Counted from the first letter of the stretch, positions 1-11,303 are shown. The stretch: DNA of 64,000 nt from Bdellovibrio bacteriovorus W (GCA_000525675.1 CP002190.1:1-64000); one strand, 5' to 3'. Numbers and translations: made by a program. Notes: generated by a model from the letters alone, not told the origin.

Positions 1-1437
1 GTGAAAGGAAGTATGTTGGAATTAAATTCGTCTTTCTGGTCCCATATTAAAACCAAGATGAAGAGTCGTAACGATAACAATAAGTTATTGGATACGTGGC
101 TTGATCCTATTGAATATGTGGATACTCAAGGAACTTTGGAGAGACCAAAGCTTATCCTAGGCGTCCCTAACGCCCTCCATCAATACTTCGTCATTGAGAA
201 TCTTCAGGAAAAGATTTACGCAGAAATATCAGATAGTTACGGGAAGCCTTTTGAGGTGGAGTTTAGTATCACTGGCCATAAAGTGAATACTCATATTGAA
301 ACCTCCACGCAGCCAGAAGAGACCAGTAGCGCGGATATTCTCCAAGCTCAATTAGCTCGCTCACAAGGTTTACAAATGGGTGGACAACCTACACGTCCTG
401 GTGGCCCCGATGCGTTAAATTCAGAATCCACATTCTCTACCTTTGTCGTTGGAAAAAATTCAGAGTTTGCTCACGCAGCCTGCTTTAACGTCGCCCGCAA
501 CCCTGGAGCAGACGATTACAACCCTCTTTATATATACGGGCCTGTGGGAATGGGTAAAACCCATCTCCTTCACGCGGCTGGGAATCATATAAAAGAGCAT
601 TTTCAAAATTTGAGAATTACCTATATTTCAGCAGAACGCTTTATGAACGAATGTATTTCGTCCATCCGTCGCTATGAAATGGATAAGTTTCGCCAGAAGT
701 ATCGTGAAAATTCAGATATTTTACTTGTGGATGATGTTCAGTTCATCGCCCGCGGGGAAGCAGTTCAGGAAGAATTCTTCCACACTATTAATAGTTTCAT
801 CGATAGCAGAAAACAAGTAATTCTCGCATCTGACAGAATGCCCAAAGATATCCATGGGTTAGAAGATAGAAGCCGCACCCGCCTTGAACGCGGTTTGATT
901 GCTGATATCACGATGCCGGATCTAGAAACAAGAATAGCCATCCTTCGCTATAAAGCGGAGAAGTTTAATGTGCGTATTCCAGAGGACGTGGCTACATACA
1001 TTGCGCGTATCTCTAAGAGGTCTATCCGTGAACTTGAAGGCAACCTTAAAAAAGTTAAGATGTTCTCGGAATTACAAGGACTTCCAATAGATTATGAGCT
1101 GGTAAAAAGAATCTTGTCTCATCATGAGACACAGTCTTCGATATCAGCAGAGGAAATCATGAAAATGGTGGCAGATCACTTTAAGGTTCGAGTTTTGGAC
1201 CTTAAATCGTCATCACGGGCCAAACCAATTGTGATTCCACGACAAATTGCGATGTATTTAATTAAAAAGTTCCTAGATCGTTCGCTTGTCGATATCGGAA
1301 AGGTTTTTGGAGGAAAAGATCACACGACTGTGATTAATGCTCTAGAAAGAGTCCGTAATCTACAGGCCGCAGATCAAGATATTGCAAAGGATATTGAGGA
1401 CTTAGAAACCCGTATCCACAATATCACAGGTGTGTGA
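1..1437 (+). CDS. dnaA: Chromosomal replication initiator DnaA
   Basis: DnaA binds DnaA boxes at oriC and melts the origin in its ATP form. Domain I covers about residues 1-90. A Gln/Gly/Pro-rich linker follows at about 100-135. The AAA+ core has Walker A GPVGMGKT near residue 180 and Walker B LLVDDVQF near 241. The C-terminal helix-turn-helix carries the signature GGKDHTTVINA near 438. The length of 478 aa is normal. The GTG at position 1 is the first base of the window, so any upstream ribosome site is unseen. AAGGAAG at 5-11 could instead serve ATG 13 or TTG 16, so the true N-terminus may be 4-5 residues shorter. The gene stands beside oriC and dnaN, the usual bacterial arrangement, and is probably autoregulated by DnaA. 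Confidence 0.98.
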   Translation: MKGSMLELNSSFWSHIKTKMKSRNDNNKLLDTWLDPIEYVDTQGTLERPKLILGVPNALHQYFVIENLQEKIYAEISDSYGKPFEVEFSITGHKVNTHIETSTQPEETSSADILQAQLARSQGLQMGGQPTRPGGPDALNSESTFSTFVVGKNSEFAHAACFNVARNPGADDYNPLYIYGPVGMGKTHLLHAAGNHIKEHFQNLRITYISAERFMNECISSIRRYEMDKFRQKYRENSDILLVDDVQFIARGEAVQEEFFHTINSFIDSRKQVILASDRMPKDIHGLEDRSRTRLERGLIADITMPDLETRIAILRYKAEKFNVRIPEDVATYIARISKRSIRELEGNLKKVKMFSELQGLPIDYELVKRILSHHETQSSISAEEIMKMVADHFKVRVLDLKSSSRAKPIVIPRQIAMYLIKKFLDRSLVDIGKVFGGKDHTTVINALERVRNLQAADQDIAKDIEDLETRIHNITGV

Positions 1438-1670
1438 ATGTGGGATGTGGATAGACCTGTGGATGAACCTGGGGTTTAGAATGTGGATTGGATTTATCCC
1501 CAAAATCACGTAAAAAACTGCAGAGTTATACAGAGACTTTATCCACAAACGTTATTTAATGTTTACAGGTACTTAGCTCGTTTGATAGGTTTTCCACGCC
1601 CCTACTACTACTACTAGTATTTATATATATAAGTATTAGATATATAGAGAGGCATAAAGAAGAGGTTTTT
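1438..1670. other. oriC: Probable oriC between dnaA and dnaN
   Basis: This gene-free stretch holds a perfect DnaA box TTATCCACA at 1539-1547. Near-matches lie at 1446-1454, 1458-1466 and 1482-1490 (TGTGGATNN on the plus strand), at 1494-1502 (TTATCCCCA), at 1526-1534 (TTATACAGA) and at 1590-1598 (TTTTCCACG). The last box is followed by a short C-rich spacer, then five CTA triplets plus GTA (1602-1619), then an AT-only tract TTTATATATATAA. Box, GC-rich spacer, trios and AT-rich tract is the order of the basal unwinding element described for Bacillus subtilis oriC. Cumulative GC skew or replication profiling would confirm it. Confidence 0.85.
1590..1633 (+). promoter_or_regulatory. DnaA box, DnaA-trio and AT-rich unwinding element
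   Basis: The box-like TTTTCCACG at 1590-1598 is followed by CCC, then CTA repeated five times and GTA (1602-1619), then an AT-only run to about 1632. DnaA-trios are 3-nt repeats that DnaA oligomers engage as single-stranded DNA during melting. The assignment rests on pattern and position only. Confidence 0.75.
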
Positions 1671-2777
1671 ATGAAACTTGAAATTGATAAGAGAGACTTG
1701 TTAAGCCTTATTGGAAAAACGCAAAACATTGTAGAAAAACGCAATACAATGCCAATTCTTATCAATGTTCTTTTAGAGGCTGATACAGAAACACTTAAAG
1801 TTTTTGCAACAGATTTAGAAGTAAGTCTGACAGATCAGGTTTCAGTAAAAGTTCAACAAGCAGGTAAAGTAGCAGTTAGTGCAAAAAGCCTTTTTGAAAT
1901 TGCCAAAGAACTTTCTGAAGGACCAATCACTTTAATTAAAAAAGAAAATAATTGGTTAGAGATTAAACAAGGGAAATACACTTCAAAAATTGTTGGTATC
2001 TCTGCTGATGAATACCCGATTTTCCCAACTTTCAATTCTCAAGCTTTTATCACAATCGATGCTCAAGTTTTAAAAGAGATGATTGATAAAACAATTTACT
2101 CTGTATCGAACGATGAAACACGCTATCACCTTAACGGTGTTTTCTTTGAGCTCAATTCTCAAGGCGGGTTTAAAATGGTCGCAACAGACGGTCATAGAAT
2201 GAGTTTAGTAAATAAACCTTCAGAAGAAGTTAAAGTTTCTAATACTCAAGGAGTCATCATTCCCCGTAAAGGTCTTCATGAAATTAAAAAAATCCTAGAG
2301 AGCATTGAAGGCAATGTAGAAATCGCAATCGAAGGATCGCAATTTGTACTAAAGCATTCTTCAACAATCTTGATGATTCGCTTGATTGAAGGAAAGTATC
2401 CGAATTATCAACAGTTTATTCCACAGAAGCTTCCGCAAAAAGTAATGGTGAATAGAGAAGCTTTCTTAACTTCATTGAAGCGCGTATCACTTCTAGCTAA
2501 TGCAAAATCAAAAGCAGTGCTGCTGAATTTATCAAATGGCAAAATGGAAATTTCTTCAAACAACCCTGAACTGGGAGATGCTAAAGAAGAAATTGAAGTT
2601 GATTACTCAGGCAATGAAATTAAAATTGGTTTCAATGCTAAATACATCACTGATATTCTAACAAGTATCCAACAAGATAAAATTGATTTTGAATTGAACG
2701 ATCATTTATCTCCAGGCTTAATGCGCCCACATAATGATGCAAGCTACACTTGTGTAATTATGCCAATGAGAATTTAA
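1671..2777 (+). CDS. dnaN: DNA polymerase III beta sliding clamp
   Basis: The product is the ring-shaped processivity clamp that tethers DNA polymerase III and many repair proteins to DNA. The 368 aa match the family length of three repeated clamp folds. It begins MKLEIDKRDLL and keeps the recognisable stretches NTMPILINVL, YHLNGVFFE, TDGHRM and the C-terminal VIMPMRI. A purine-rich site (GAAGAGG) precedes the ATG. The stop codon overlaps the recF start (TAATG at 2775-2779), so dnaN and recF are translationally coupled. The gene sits directly downstream of the probable oriC. Confidence 0.98.
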   Translation: MKLEIDKRDLLSLIGKTQNIVEKRNTMPILINVLLEADTETLKVFATDLEVSLTDQVSVKVQQAGKVAVSAKSLFEIAKELSEGPITLIKKENNWLEIKQGKYTSKIVGISADEYPIFPTFNSQAFITIDAQVLKEMIDKTIYSVSNDETRYHLNGVFFELNSQGGFKMVATDGHRMSLVNKPSEEVKVSNTQGVIIPRKGLHEIKKILESIEGNVEIAIEGSQFVLKHSSTILMIRLIEGKYPNYQQFIPQKLPQKVMVNREAFLTSLKRVSLLANAKSKAVLLNLSNGKMEISSNNPELGDAKEEIEVDYSGNEIKIGFNAKYITDILTSIQQDKIDFELNDHLSPGLMRPHNDASYTCVIMPMRI

Positions 2778-3901
2778 TGTACTTTAAAAAACTACGTCTT
2801 GTTAATTTTAGAAATTATCGAGACGTAGTTCTCTCTTTCTCTCCGCGTATCAATGTTCTTCTTGGAGAAAATGGCCAAGGAAAAACAAATATTCTCGAAG
2901 CTTTAAATTTGATTACTCAAGGAGAAAGCTTTCGCTACGGTGACAACGCTACGCTGATTAACCACCAAAGTGGTGAAGCAATTGTTCAAGCTCTGGTTGA
3001 TCAAAATGATCTTGATTACAAATTAGATCTACGCATTTTAAAATCACGAAAAACTCTGACACTGAATAATAAAAAAGTAAGTTCGACGTCTTTAAAAAAA
3101 GTTTTTGCGACAGTTGTATTTAGCCCTGAAAGTCTATCCGCCATTAAAGAAGGATCTGATTACCGAAGATCTCTCGTTGATGAGCTTTTGGTTACATTTG
3201 ATCGTCGAAATGCGGATTTGATCGCAGATTTCAGAAAAGCCCTTAAAACGCGAAATAAGGTTCTTAAGAACTACCTAGAAGGATTGCAGGATAAAAACAC
3301 GACAGAGGCCCTCCTAGAGGCTTTAAACCCTAAGTTTATCGAACTGGCGGTTGATCTTTCTGTGGCGCGAATAACTGCACTGAAAGGTTTATCCAAAGAG
3401 TTTAATAATGCGATGCAATACATTTCGGATAATTCAACTGTGGATATTTCGGTGGAATACGTGATTTCCAACCAAAATTCCCTCGAATTTACCAAGGAAG
3501 AAGTTTTTGAGTCGCTAAAAAATCGCATCCAAGAATTACATAATGCAGAGCTCTCTTCAGGAACCAGTTTAGTGGGTCCTCACAAGCACGATGTAGTCTT
3601 CCTATATGGTCAAAAAGACTCAAGATTTTATTGTAGCCAAGGGCAGCAAAGAGCCATCATATTGTCTTTCAAAATGGCTCAAATAATGTATCATAGGAAG
3701 GCTCACGGAACCTATCCTGTGCTGATGTTAGATGATGTATTATCTGAACTCGATAAGTATAAAAGAAATGCGTTGATAAAGTTCTTACACGACATCAATA
3801 CGCAAATTTTTGTTACAACTACCGACTTCTCATTACCTGAGTCTTTCAGCCTCGACCAGCTTTCCGTTGTGCACATCAAGGATGGTAGCATTCTTGACTG
3901 A
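2777..3901 (+). CDS. recF: DNA replication and repair protein RecF
   Basis: RecF is an SMC-like ATPase that loads RecA at gapped DNA together with RecO and RecR. Walker A GENGQGKTN lies near residue 30. The ABC-type signature region (SSGTSLVGPHKHD) and Walker B VLMLDDVLSELD stand in the C-terminal third. The frame stays open upstream to 2750, but ATG 2777 overlaps the dnaN stop and gives a normal 374-aa protein starting MYFKKLRLVNFRNY, the expected RecF N-terminus. It is the third gene of the dnaN-recF-gyrB-gyrA run. Confidence 0.97.
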   Translation: MYFKKLRLVNFRNYRDVVLSFSPRINVLLGENGQGKTNILEALNLITQGESFRYGDNATLINHQSGEAIVQALVDQNDLDYKLDLRILKSRKTLTLNNKKVSSTSLKKVFATVVFSPESLSAIKEGSDYRRSLVDELLVTFDRRNADLIADFRKALKTRNKVLKNYLEGLQDKNTTEALLEALNPKFIELAVDLSVARITALKGLSKEFNNAMQYISDNSTVDISVEYVISNQNSLEFTKEEVFESLKNRIQELHNAELSSGTSLVGPHKHDVVFLYGQKDSRFYCSQGQQRAIILSFKMAQIMYHRKAHGTYPVLMLDDVLSELDKYKRNALIKFLHDINTQIFVTTTDFSLPESFSLDQLSVVHIKDGSILD

Positions 3902-6349
<2,448 letters not shown>

Positions 6350-6365
6350 TTAGAAGAGCTGGTGA

Positions 6366-8852
6366 ATGATGGAAAATAATCAAGAAGAAAAAGGTATAAC
6401 CAAAGTAGATATTAGCAAAGAAATGCGTGATGCATATTTGCAGTACTCTATGTCAGTTATTGTGGGTCGTGCTCTTCCAGATGTTCGTGACGGTTTGAAA
6501 CCTGTGCATAGACGTGTTCTGTTTGCACAAAATGAAATGAACAATCGACACAATCGTCCGTATCTAAAATCTGCCCGTGTGGTGGGTGACGTTATCGGTA
6601 AGTATCATCCCCATGGTGATGCTTCCGTTTACGATACGATGGTACGTATGGCGCAAGATTTTTCCCTACGTTATCCCCTAGAGGATGGCCAAGGAAACTT
6701 CGGTTCAATTGATGGTGATAGCCCAGCAGCTATGCGTTACACGGAAATCCGTTTAACAAATCTTGCTGAAGAACTTTTGAATGACTTAGAAAAAGAGACA
6801 GTTTCATTTACTCCGAACTACGATGACTCTCTTTTAATTCCTTCAGTACTTCCTGCAAAATTCCCGAATCTTTTGGTGAATGGTTCTTCAGGTATTGCTG
6901 TAGGTATGGCTACAAACATTCCACCTCATAACTTAGGTGAAGTGATTGATGGTTGTATTCACCTTATCAACAATCCAGACTGCCAACTTGAAGACTTGAT
7001 GGTTCATATTAAGGGGCCAGACTTCCCGTCTTACGGTGTGATAGCTGGGCGTGAAGGAATTTTACAGGCTTATAAACGCGGTCGCGGTATTATTACTTTA
7101 AAAGCTGTCGCTGATATTGTTCCGGTAAAAGATAGAGAAGAAATCATCGTTACAGAGATTCCTTACCAGGTTAATAAAGCAAAACTTATCGAAAGTATTG
7201 CCGATCTTGTTCGCGATAAACAGATTGAAGGTATTTCTGATATTCGTGACGAGTCTTCACGTGAAGGTATGCGAATTGTTATTCAGTTAAAACGCGGTGA
7301 GAACGCTAGCGTAATTCTGAATAGACTTTATAAGTTCACGCAAATGCAGACAAGCCTTGGTATTATCATGCTAGCGCTGGATGCAAAAAGCCAACCGGTG
7401 ACTTTTGATCTAAAAGGTATGCTTGAGGCGTTCGTTGATCATCGCCGTGATGTCGTTACGAAGAGATGTATTTTTGAACTTAAAAAGGCTCAAGAACGTG
7501 CACATATCTTAGAGGGTTTAAAGAAAGCGTTAGATCATATCGAAGAAGTTATTAAAACTATTCGTGCTTCCAAAGAAGCTGCTGCCGCTCGTGAGGCACT
7601 TATGAGTCAATTCAGCTTCTCTGAACGTCAAGCTATTGCAATTCTAGAGATGAGACTTCAACGTCTAACAGGTCTTGAAAGAGATAAAATCATTCAAGAA
7701 CTTGAAGAGTTGATGAAGCAAATTGATTGGTTAAAATTTGTTTTGGCCGATGTTCGTGAAATTTATAAAATCATCATCAGTGAGTTAGAAGATGTGAAGA
7801 AGCGTTACGCGGATCCACGTAGAACACAAATCACTGGTAGCCTTGATGATATTGAAGATGAAGATCTTATTGCTGATGAGCCAATGGTTGTTACTGTAAC
7901 AAACACAGGTCTTATTAAGCGTATCCCAGTAGAAGAGTACCGAGTGCAAAAACGCGGCGGTAAAGGTCTTAAGGGAATGGAAACTAAAGAAGAAGACTAT
8001 GTAACGGACATCTTTACGGCTTCAACTAAAACAATGCTTTTAGTTTTCACCGATAAGGGTAAAGTTTACTGGTGTAAAGTTCATAAACTTCCTCTTGGAA
8101 CGCGCACTTCAAAAGGCCGTTCATTAGCAAACGTTGTTCAGTTAGCAAGTGGTGAAAAAGTAAGATCTATTTTACCAGTGAATGAATTTAGCGATAATAA
8201 GTTTGTCGTGATGTTAACTGAAAAAGGGATCATCAAAAAAACTTCCCTAGATGCATTTGCGAACCCTCGGACAGCGGGAATTATTGCTTTAACGACTGAT
8301 TTAGAAGATGGCGTGATTGCAGTTAAAATTTCTGATGGTAAGAGCGATGTGTTCATTGCTACTCGTGAAGGTATGTCGATTCGTTTTAATGAATCTGATG
8401 TTCGTGGTATGGGACGTACTGCGCGTGGTGTGAAAGCCATTACCTTAGCTAAAGATGATCAAGTTGTTGCTATGGAAGTACTTGAAAAAGGAACCACTGA
8501 TACAATCTTGATGGTCACATCAAAAGGTTATGGAAAACGTTCTCCAGTAGATGAATATCGTATTCAGTCTCGTGGTGGCGTCGGAATTATTACCCAAAAA
8601 ACGACAGACAAAGTGGGCGTAGTCGTTGGAACGAAAAAAGTTGCTGATATGATGGAACTTATTCTTTCAACAGATAAGGGCCAAGTTATTCGCATGAAGG
8701 TTACTGATATCTCAGTCTTGGGTAGAAATACTCAAGGTGTTCGTTTGATCAATATCGACGAAAAAGATGAAACAGTAACTGGTGTAGCAGTTATCGTTGA
8801 TGATGGAACAGAGGAAGTTGTTGAGACAACTCCTGCTGGAGAAACTCATTAA
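6366..8852 (+). CDS. gyrA: DNA gyrase subunit A
   Basis: GyrA is the DNA-breaking and rejoining subunit of gyrase. The catalytic tyrosine lies in AAMRYTEIRL. The C-terminal beta-pinwheel carries the GyrA-box QKRGGKG needed for DNA wrapping, which argues for gyrase rather than topoisomerase IV ParC. The quinolone pocket reads HPHGDASVYD, with alanine at the position of E. coli Ser83. The two adjacent ATGs at 6366 and 6369 are equivalent choices. The 828 aa are close to the family norm. The stop overlaps the ATG of the downstream lipoprotein (TAATG). Confidence 0.97.
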   Translation: MMENNQEEKGITKVDISKEMRDAYLQYSMSVIVGRALPDVRDGLKPVHRRVLFAQNEMNNRHNRPYLKSARVVGDVIGKYHPHGDASVYDTMVRMAQDFSLRYPLEDGQGNFGSIDGDSPAAMRYTEIRLTNLAEELLNDLEKETVSFTPNYDDSLLIPSVLPAKFPNLLVNGSSGIAVGMATNIPPHNLGEVIDGCIHLINNPDCQLEDLMVHIKGPDFPSYGVIAGREGILQAYKRGRGIITLKAVADIVPVKDREEIIVTEIPYQVNKAKLIESIADLVRDKQIEGISDIRDESSREGMRIVIQLKRGENASVILNRLYKFTQMQTSLGIIMLALDAKSQPVTFDLKGMLEAFVDHRRDVVTKRCIFELKKAQERAHILEGLKKALDHIEEVIKTIRASKEAAAAREALMSQFSFSERQAIAILEMRLQRLTGLERDKIIQELEELMKQIDWLKFVLADVREIYKIIISELEDVKKRYADPRRTQITGSLDDIEDEDLIADEPMVVTVTNTGLIKRIPVEEYRVQKRGGKGLKGMETKEEDYVTDIFTASTKTMLLVFTDKGKVYWCKVHKLPLGTRTSKGRSLANVVQLASGEKVRSILPVNEFSDNKFVVMLTEKGIIKKTSLDAFANPRTAGIIALTTDLEDGVIAVKISDGKSDVFIATREGMSIRFNESDVRGMGRTARGVKAITLAKDDQVVAMEVLEKGTTDTILMVTSKGYGKRSPVDEYRIQSRGGVGIITQKTTDKVGVVVGTKKVADMMELILSTDKGQVIRMKVTDISVLGRNTQGVRLINIDEKDETVTGVAVIVDDGTEEVVETTPAGETH

Positions 8853-9652
8853 TGATCAAAAAGGCTTTAGTAGGCTTAATTCTTCTTGTGTTGTGCGCTT
8901 GCACTTCACAGGAAGAAATTGAGTTTAAAGCTGGAAAGAAAGAAGTATCCCAAGGTCACTTTAGAATTGCCTTGGGATATTTTGATCGTGTTATAAAAAG
9001 AAACTCTAAGACTTTCTTTATTCTTGAATCAGCTCGCGAGGCGGCCCGAGTTTCTTTCTACGAGACTCGTGATTTTAAAAAAGCCGTTCAATACTATCAA
9101 ATTCTAGTTTTAAAATCAGACAATGAGCTTGAAAGAGTTCAGTCGCAAAAACAGATAGCCTCTATTTATTTTGATAATCTACAAGACTATAAACAGGCTA
9201 TTATCGAATACAGCAAACTCCAACAGATGAATCCAACGGATATCGAGTCCGCGCAGTATAAACTCAATATCGCCAGAGCCCAATACTACCTTAATGATTT
9301 CTTTCAAGCAGAGTCAGAGATCAATGCTTTATTAAAACTAAAAGGTGACCCTAATACTCAGTTCACAGCGACGATGTTAAAGGGAAATATTCTTGTTGCG
9401 AAAAAAGAATTTGAAGCTGCTGCGGGAATCTTTAAGTCTTTGATTGAAAAGTATCCAGAAAAGGCTTTTGAAGAAAATGTCGCCTTGGTTCTTGCTGTTT
9501 GTTATGAGGAAAATTTAGATTTTAAAAATGCCATCGCAGTTCTGCGTGAAATCGAAGATAAGTACCAACCTAAGGAATACATCGAATTGCGTATCAAACG
9601 TCTACAGGAGCGCCAAAAGAATGCGCCTGGAGCCAAGGGCTTTAGGAAGTAA
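8852..9652 (+). CDS. TPR-repeat lipoprotein
   Basis: This is a predicted lipoprotein of 266 aa. The signal peptide ends in a lipobox LCAC with the lipidated Cys near residue 17. The rest is alpha-helical with tetratricopeptide-like repeats; phrases such as GHFRIALGYFDRVIKR, AVQYYQILVL, AIIEYSKLQQ and AIAVLREIED recur about every 35 residues. TPR lipoproteins of this size act as scaffolds in envelope complexes; the BamD type is one example, but nothing here identifies it as BamD. It overlaps gyrA at its start and the AtpZ-like gene at its end. The partner and function are unknown. Confidence 0.8.
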   Translation: MIKKALVGLILLVLCACTSQEEIEFKAGKKEVSQGHFRIALGYFDRVIKRNSKTFFILESAREAARVSFYETRDFKKAVQYYQILVLKSDNELERVQSQKQIASIYFDNLQDYKQAIIEYSKLQQMNPTDIESAQYKLNIARAQYYLNDFFQAESEINALLKLKGDPNTQFTATMLKGNILVAKKEFEAAAGIFKSLIEKYPEKAFEENVALVLAVCYEENLDFKNAIAVLREIEDKYQPKEYIELRIKRLQERQKNAPGAKGFRK

Positions 9653-9861
9653 TGAAGAAGTATCTTATATTTATTTCTATAGGCTTCGAACTTGTTGGAA
9701 TAATTTTAGCGGCATTCTATATAGGTGAGAAATTGGATGAAACATATCATACAAAGGGACTCGCTTTTGTAGGACTTGCAATTACGGGTCTTATCAGCTG
9801 GCTTGTTCGAGTTGTGTGGATGCTTAATAAAATTCAAAAGAACGAAGATAAAGATAACTAG
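9652..9861 (+). CDS. AtpZ/AtpI-like small membrane protein
   Basis: This 69-aa protein has two predicted transmembrane helices (about residues 5-24 and 37-58) around a short polar loop with GEKLDE, and a charged tail. Length, topology and the GxxLDxxxxTKG loop resemble the AtpZ/AtpI family encoded ahead of F0 genes, which helps assemble the c-ring or supplies magnesium. It starts at the stop of the TPR lipoprotein behind AGGAAG and ends directly before the next ATG, so it is coupled to the ATP synthase genes. Confidence 0.75.
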   Translation: MKKYLIFISIGFELVGIILAAFYIGEKLDETYHTKGLAFVGLAITGLISWLVRVVWMLNKIQKNEDKDN

Positions 9862-10221
9862 ATGTATTTACTTGGTTTATTTCACACTCTACTTACGCTT
9901 CTAGGAGCGGCATTGGTATGGCACTTTGCGGCATATCAAGCGGCCCTTTCGTTCTTCGTAGGCTCTGCCACCCTGTTTTTAAGTTTATTAATGCTGGGTA
10001 TTGGCTACGGATTGATCTTTAAGAAGAAACTCGTTGCCCTAGCCATCGGAATCATTGTATTTAAGTACGCGATTTTAGGGATTATTATCTTTGCGCTTGT
10101 TAAACTTCACTGGTTTAATCCTTTGTGGTTTTCACTGGGTTTAGCAAGTTTAGTTTTCTCGGCATTGTTCTATGCAATTCGAGAAGCCTTAAATAAAGAA
10201 GGAATGGATAATGGCATTTAA
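9862..10221 (+). CDS. atpI: ATP synthase subunit I-like membrane protein
   Basis: A hydrophobic 119-aa protein with about four transmembrane helices and short basic loops (IFKKKL, IREALNKEG). Size, topology and position directly ahead of atpB fit the ATP synthase I (AtpI) family, a non-structural chaperone of the c-ring. Sequence conservation in that family is weak, so position carries much of the argument. The start follows the AtpZ-like stop without a gap, and the 3' end overlaps atpB by 11 bases. Confidence 0.65.
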   Translation: MYLLGLFHTLLTLLGAALVWHFAAYQAALSFFVGSATLFLSLLMLGIGYGLIFKKKLVALAIGIIVFKYAILGIIIFALVKLHWFNPLWFSLGLASLVFSALFYAIREALNKEGMDNGI

Positions 10222-10897
10222 TTGGACACAGTTAATTCCACAAGTTGGTCACACCTACGATCACGTAGCAACTTTAGGTATTGCAAGTGTTGGTGTAATG
10301 ACTTTAGGACTTGTTGCTAAAGCTTCTCTTGGTAAAGGCGATACTGCTGTTATCCCAACTAGCAAGTTTTCTGTTCGTGGAATTTTTGAACTACTCACAG
10401 AGCTTATCGATAGCATTTCTGAAATGGTTATTGGAGAGCATGGTAAAAAGTATGTTCCGTTTTTCACGGGCGTATTCTTATTCGTTCTATTTAACAACTT
10501 GTTTGGAATGATCCCAGGGATGACTCCAGCAACAGAAAATATCAATACAACATTTGGTTTCGGTTGCTTGATGTTCCTAGTTTATAACACGCAAGGTTTC
10601 CGTGCGAATGGCTTTGTAGGTTACTTAAAGCACTTCATGGGTCCGGTTCTATTTTTAGCGCCTTTGATGTTTGTGATCGAAATGGTTTCTCATTTCGTTC
10701 GTCCGTTCTCTTTAGGTCTTCGTTTGGCGAACGTTATGGCGGGTGACCACGTTGTACTATCGGTCTTCTTAGATCTAGTACCAATCGGCGTACCACTTCC
10801 ATTCTATGTAATGGGTACGTTTGTATGTTTTGTTCAGGCTTTTGTATTTACTTTGCTTTCAATGGTCTACGTGGCATTCGCGATTGCACACGACTAG
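10211..10897 (+). CDS. atpB: F-type ATP synthase subunit a
   Basis: Subunit a forms the ion half-channels of the F0 stator against the c-ring. The 228-aa polytopic protein ends with the family signature: FVRPFSLGLRLANVMAGDHV contains the essential stator arginine, and the last helix follows it. AAGAAGGA lies 7 bases ahead of the ATG. The b, delta, alpha, gamma, beta and epsilon genes are not in the window, so the ATP synthase genes are split between loci. It is probably cotranscribed with atpE. Confidence 0.95.
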   Translation: MAFNWTQLIPQVGHTYDHVATLGIASVGVMTLGLVAKASLGKGDTAVIPTSKFSVRGIFELLTELIDSISEMVIGEHGKKYVPFFTGVFLFVLFNNLFGMIPGMTPATENINTTFGFGCLMFLVYNTQGFRANGFVGYLKHFMGPVLFLAPLMFVIEMVSHFVRPFSLGLRLANVMAGDHVVLSVFLDLVPIGVPLPFYVMGTFVCFVQAFVFTLLSMVYVAFAIAHD

Positions 10898-10938
10898 AGA
10901 TTGCATAAATTAACCACTCTTATTGAGGAGAAAAGAAA

Positions 10939-11244
10939 ATGAAAAAATTCATCGTTGCTGCAATGGCTATGTTTGTATCAGCTTCTGCATTCGCACAAGA
11001 AACTACTGAAGTAGTTGTTAACAACTCTGACAGAGGTTTAGTAGCTATCGCTGCTGCTATCACTATCGCTGTATCAGTTCTTGCTGGTGCAATGGCTCAA
11101 GGTAAAACAGCTTCTACAGCTCTAGAAGGTATCGCTCGTAACCCAGCGGCTTCTGGTAAACTTTTGATCCCAATGATTCTAGGTCTTGCTCTTATCGAGT
11201 CTCTAGTAATCTACGCGTTGATCATCGCTCTTCGTTTAGCTTAA
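10939..11244 (+). CDS. atpE: F-type ATP synthase subunit c with N-terminal signal-like extension
   Basis: This is the c-ring proteolipid. Two helices flank the polar loop EGIARNPAASGK. The ion-binding carboxylate is Glu87 in LALIESLVIY. Aligned without gaps to the sodium-driven Ilyobacter tartaricus c subunit (from memory), Gln54, Glu87, Ser88 and Tyr92 fall on the Na+ ligand positions Q32, E65, S66 and Y70. Thr67 is replaced by Leu. The usual helix-1 GxGxGxG reads VxAxAxA. The first 19 residues look like a cleavable signal peptide ending AFA, as some bacterial c subunits have. A strong GAGGAG site precedes the start, and a terminator follows. Confidence 0.95.
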   Translation: MKKFIVAAMAMFVSASAFAQETTEVVVNNSDRGLVAIAAAITIAVSVLAGAMAQGKTASTALEGIARNPAASGKLLIPMILGLALIESLVIYALIIALRLA

Positions 11245-11270
11245 TTATTTAAGTTCAAATGATAGAAATA

Positions 11271-11298
11271 AAAAAGCCGGGTCACCCCGGCTTTTTTT
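11271..11298. terminator. Bidirectional intrinsic terminator between atpE and the hexomutase gene
   Basis: AAAAAGCCGGG and CCCGGCTTTTT pair around a TCAC loop, with an A-run on one side and a T-run on the other. It can stop the atpE transcript on the plus strand and the convergent minus-strand operon. Confidence 0.9.
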
Positions 11299-11303
11299 GT
11301 ATC

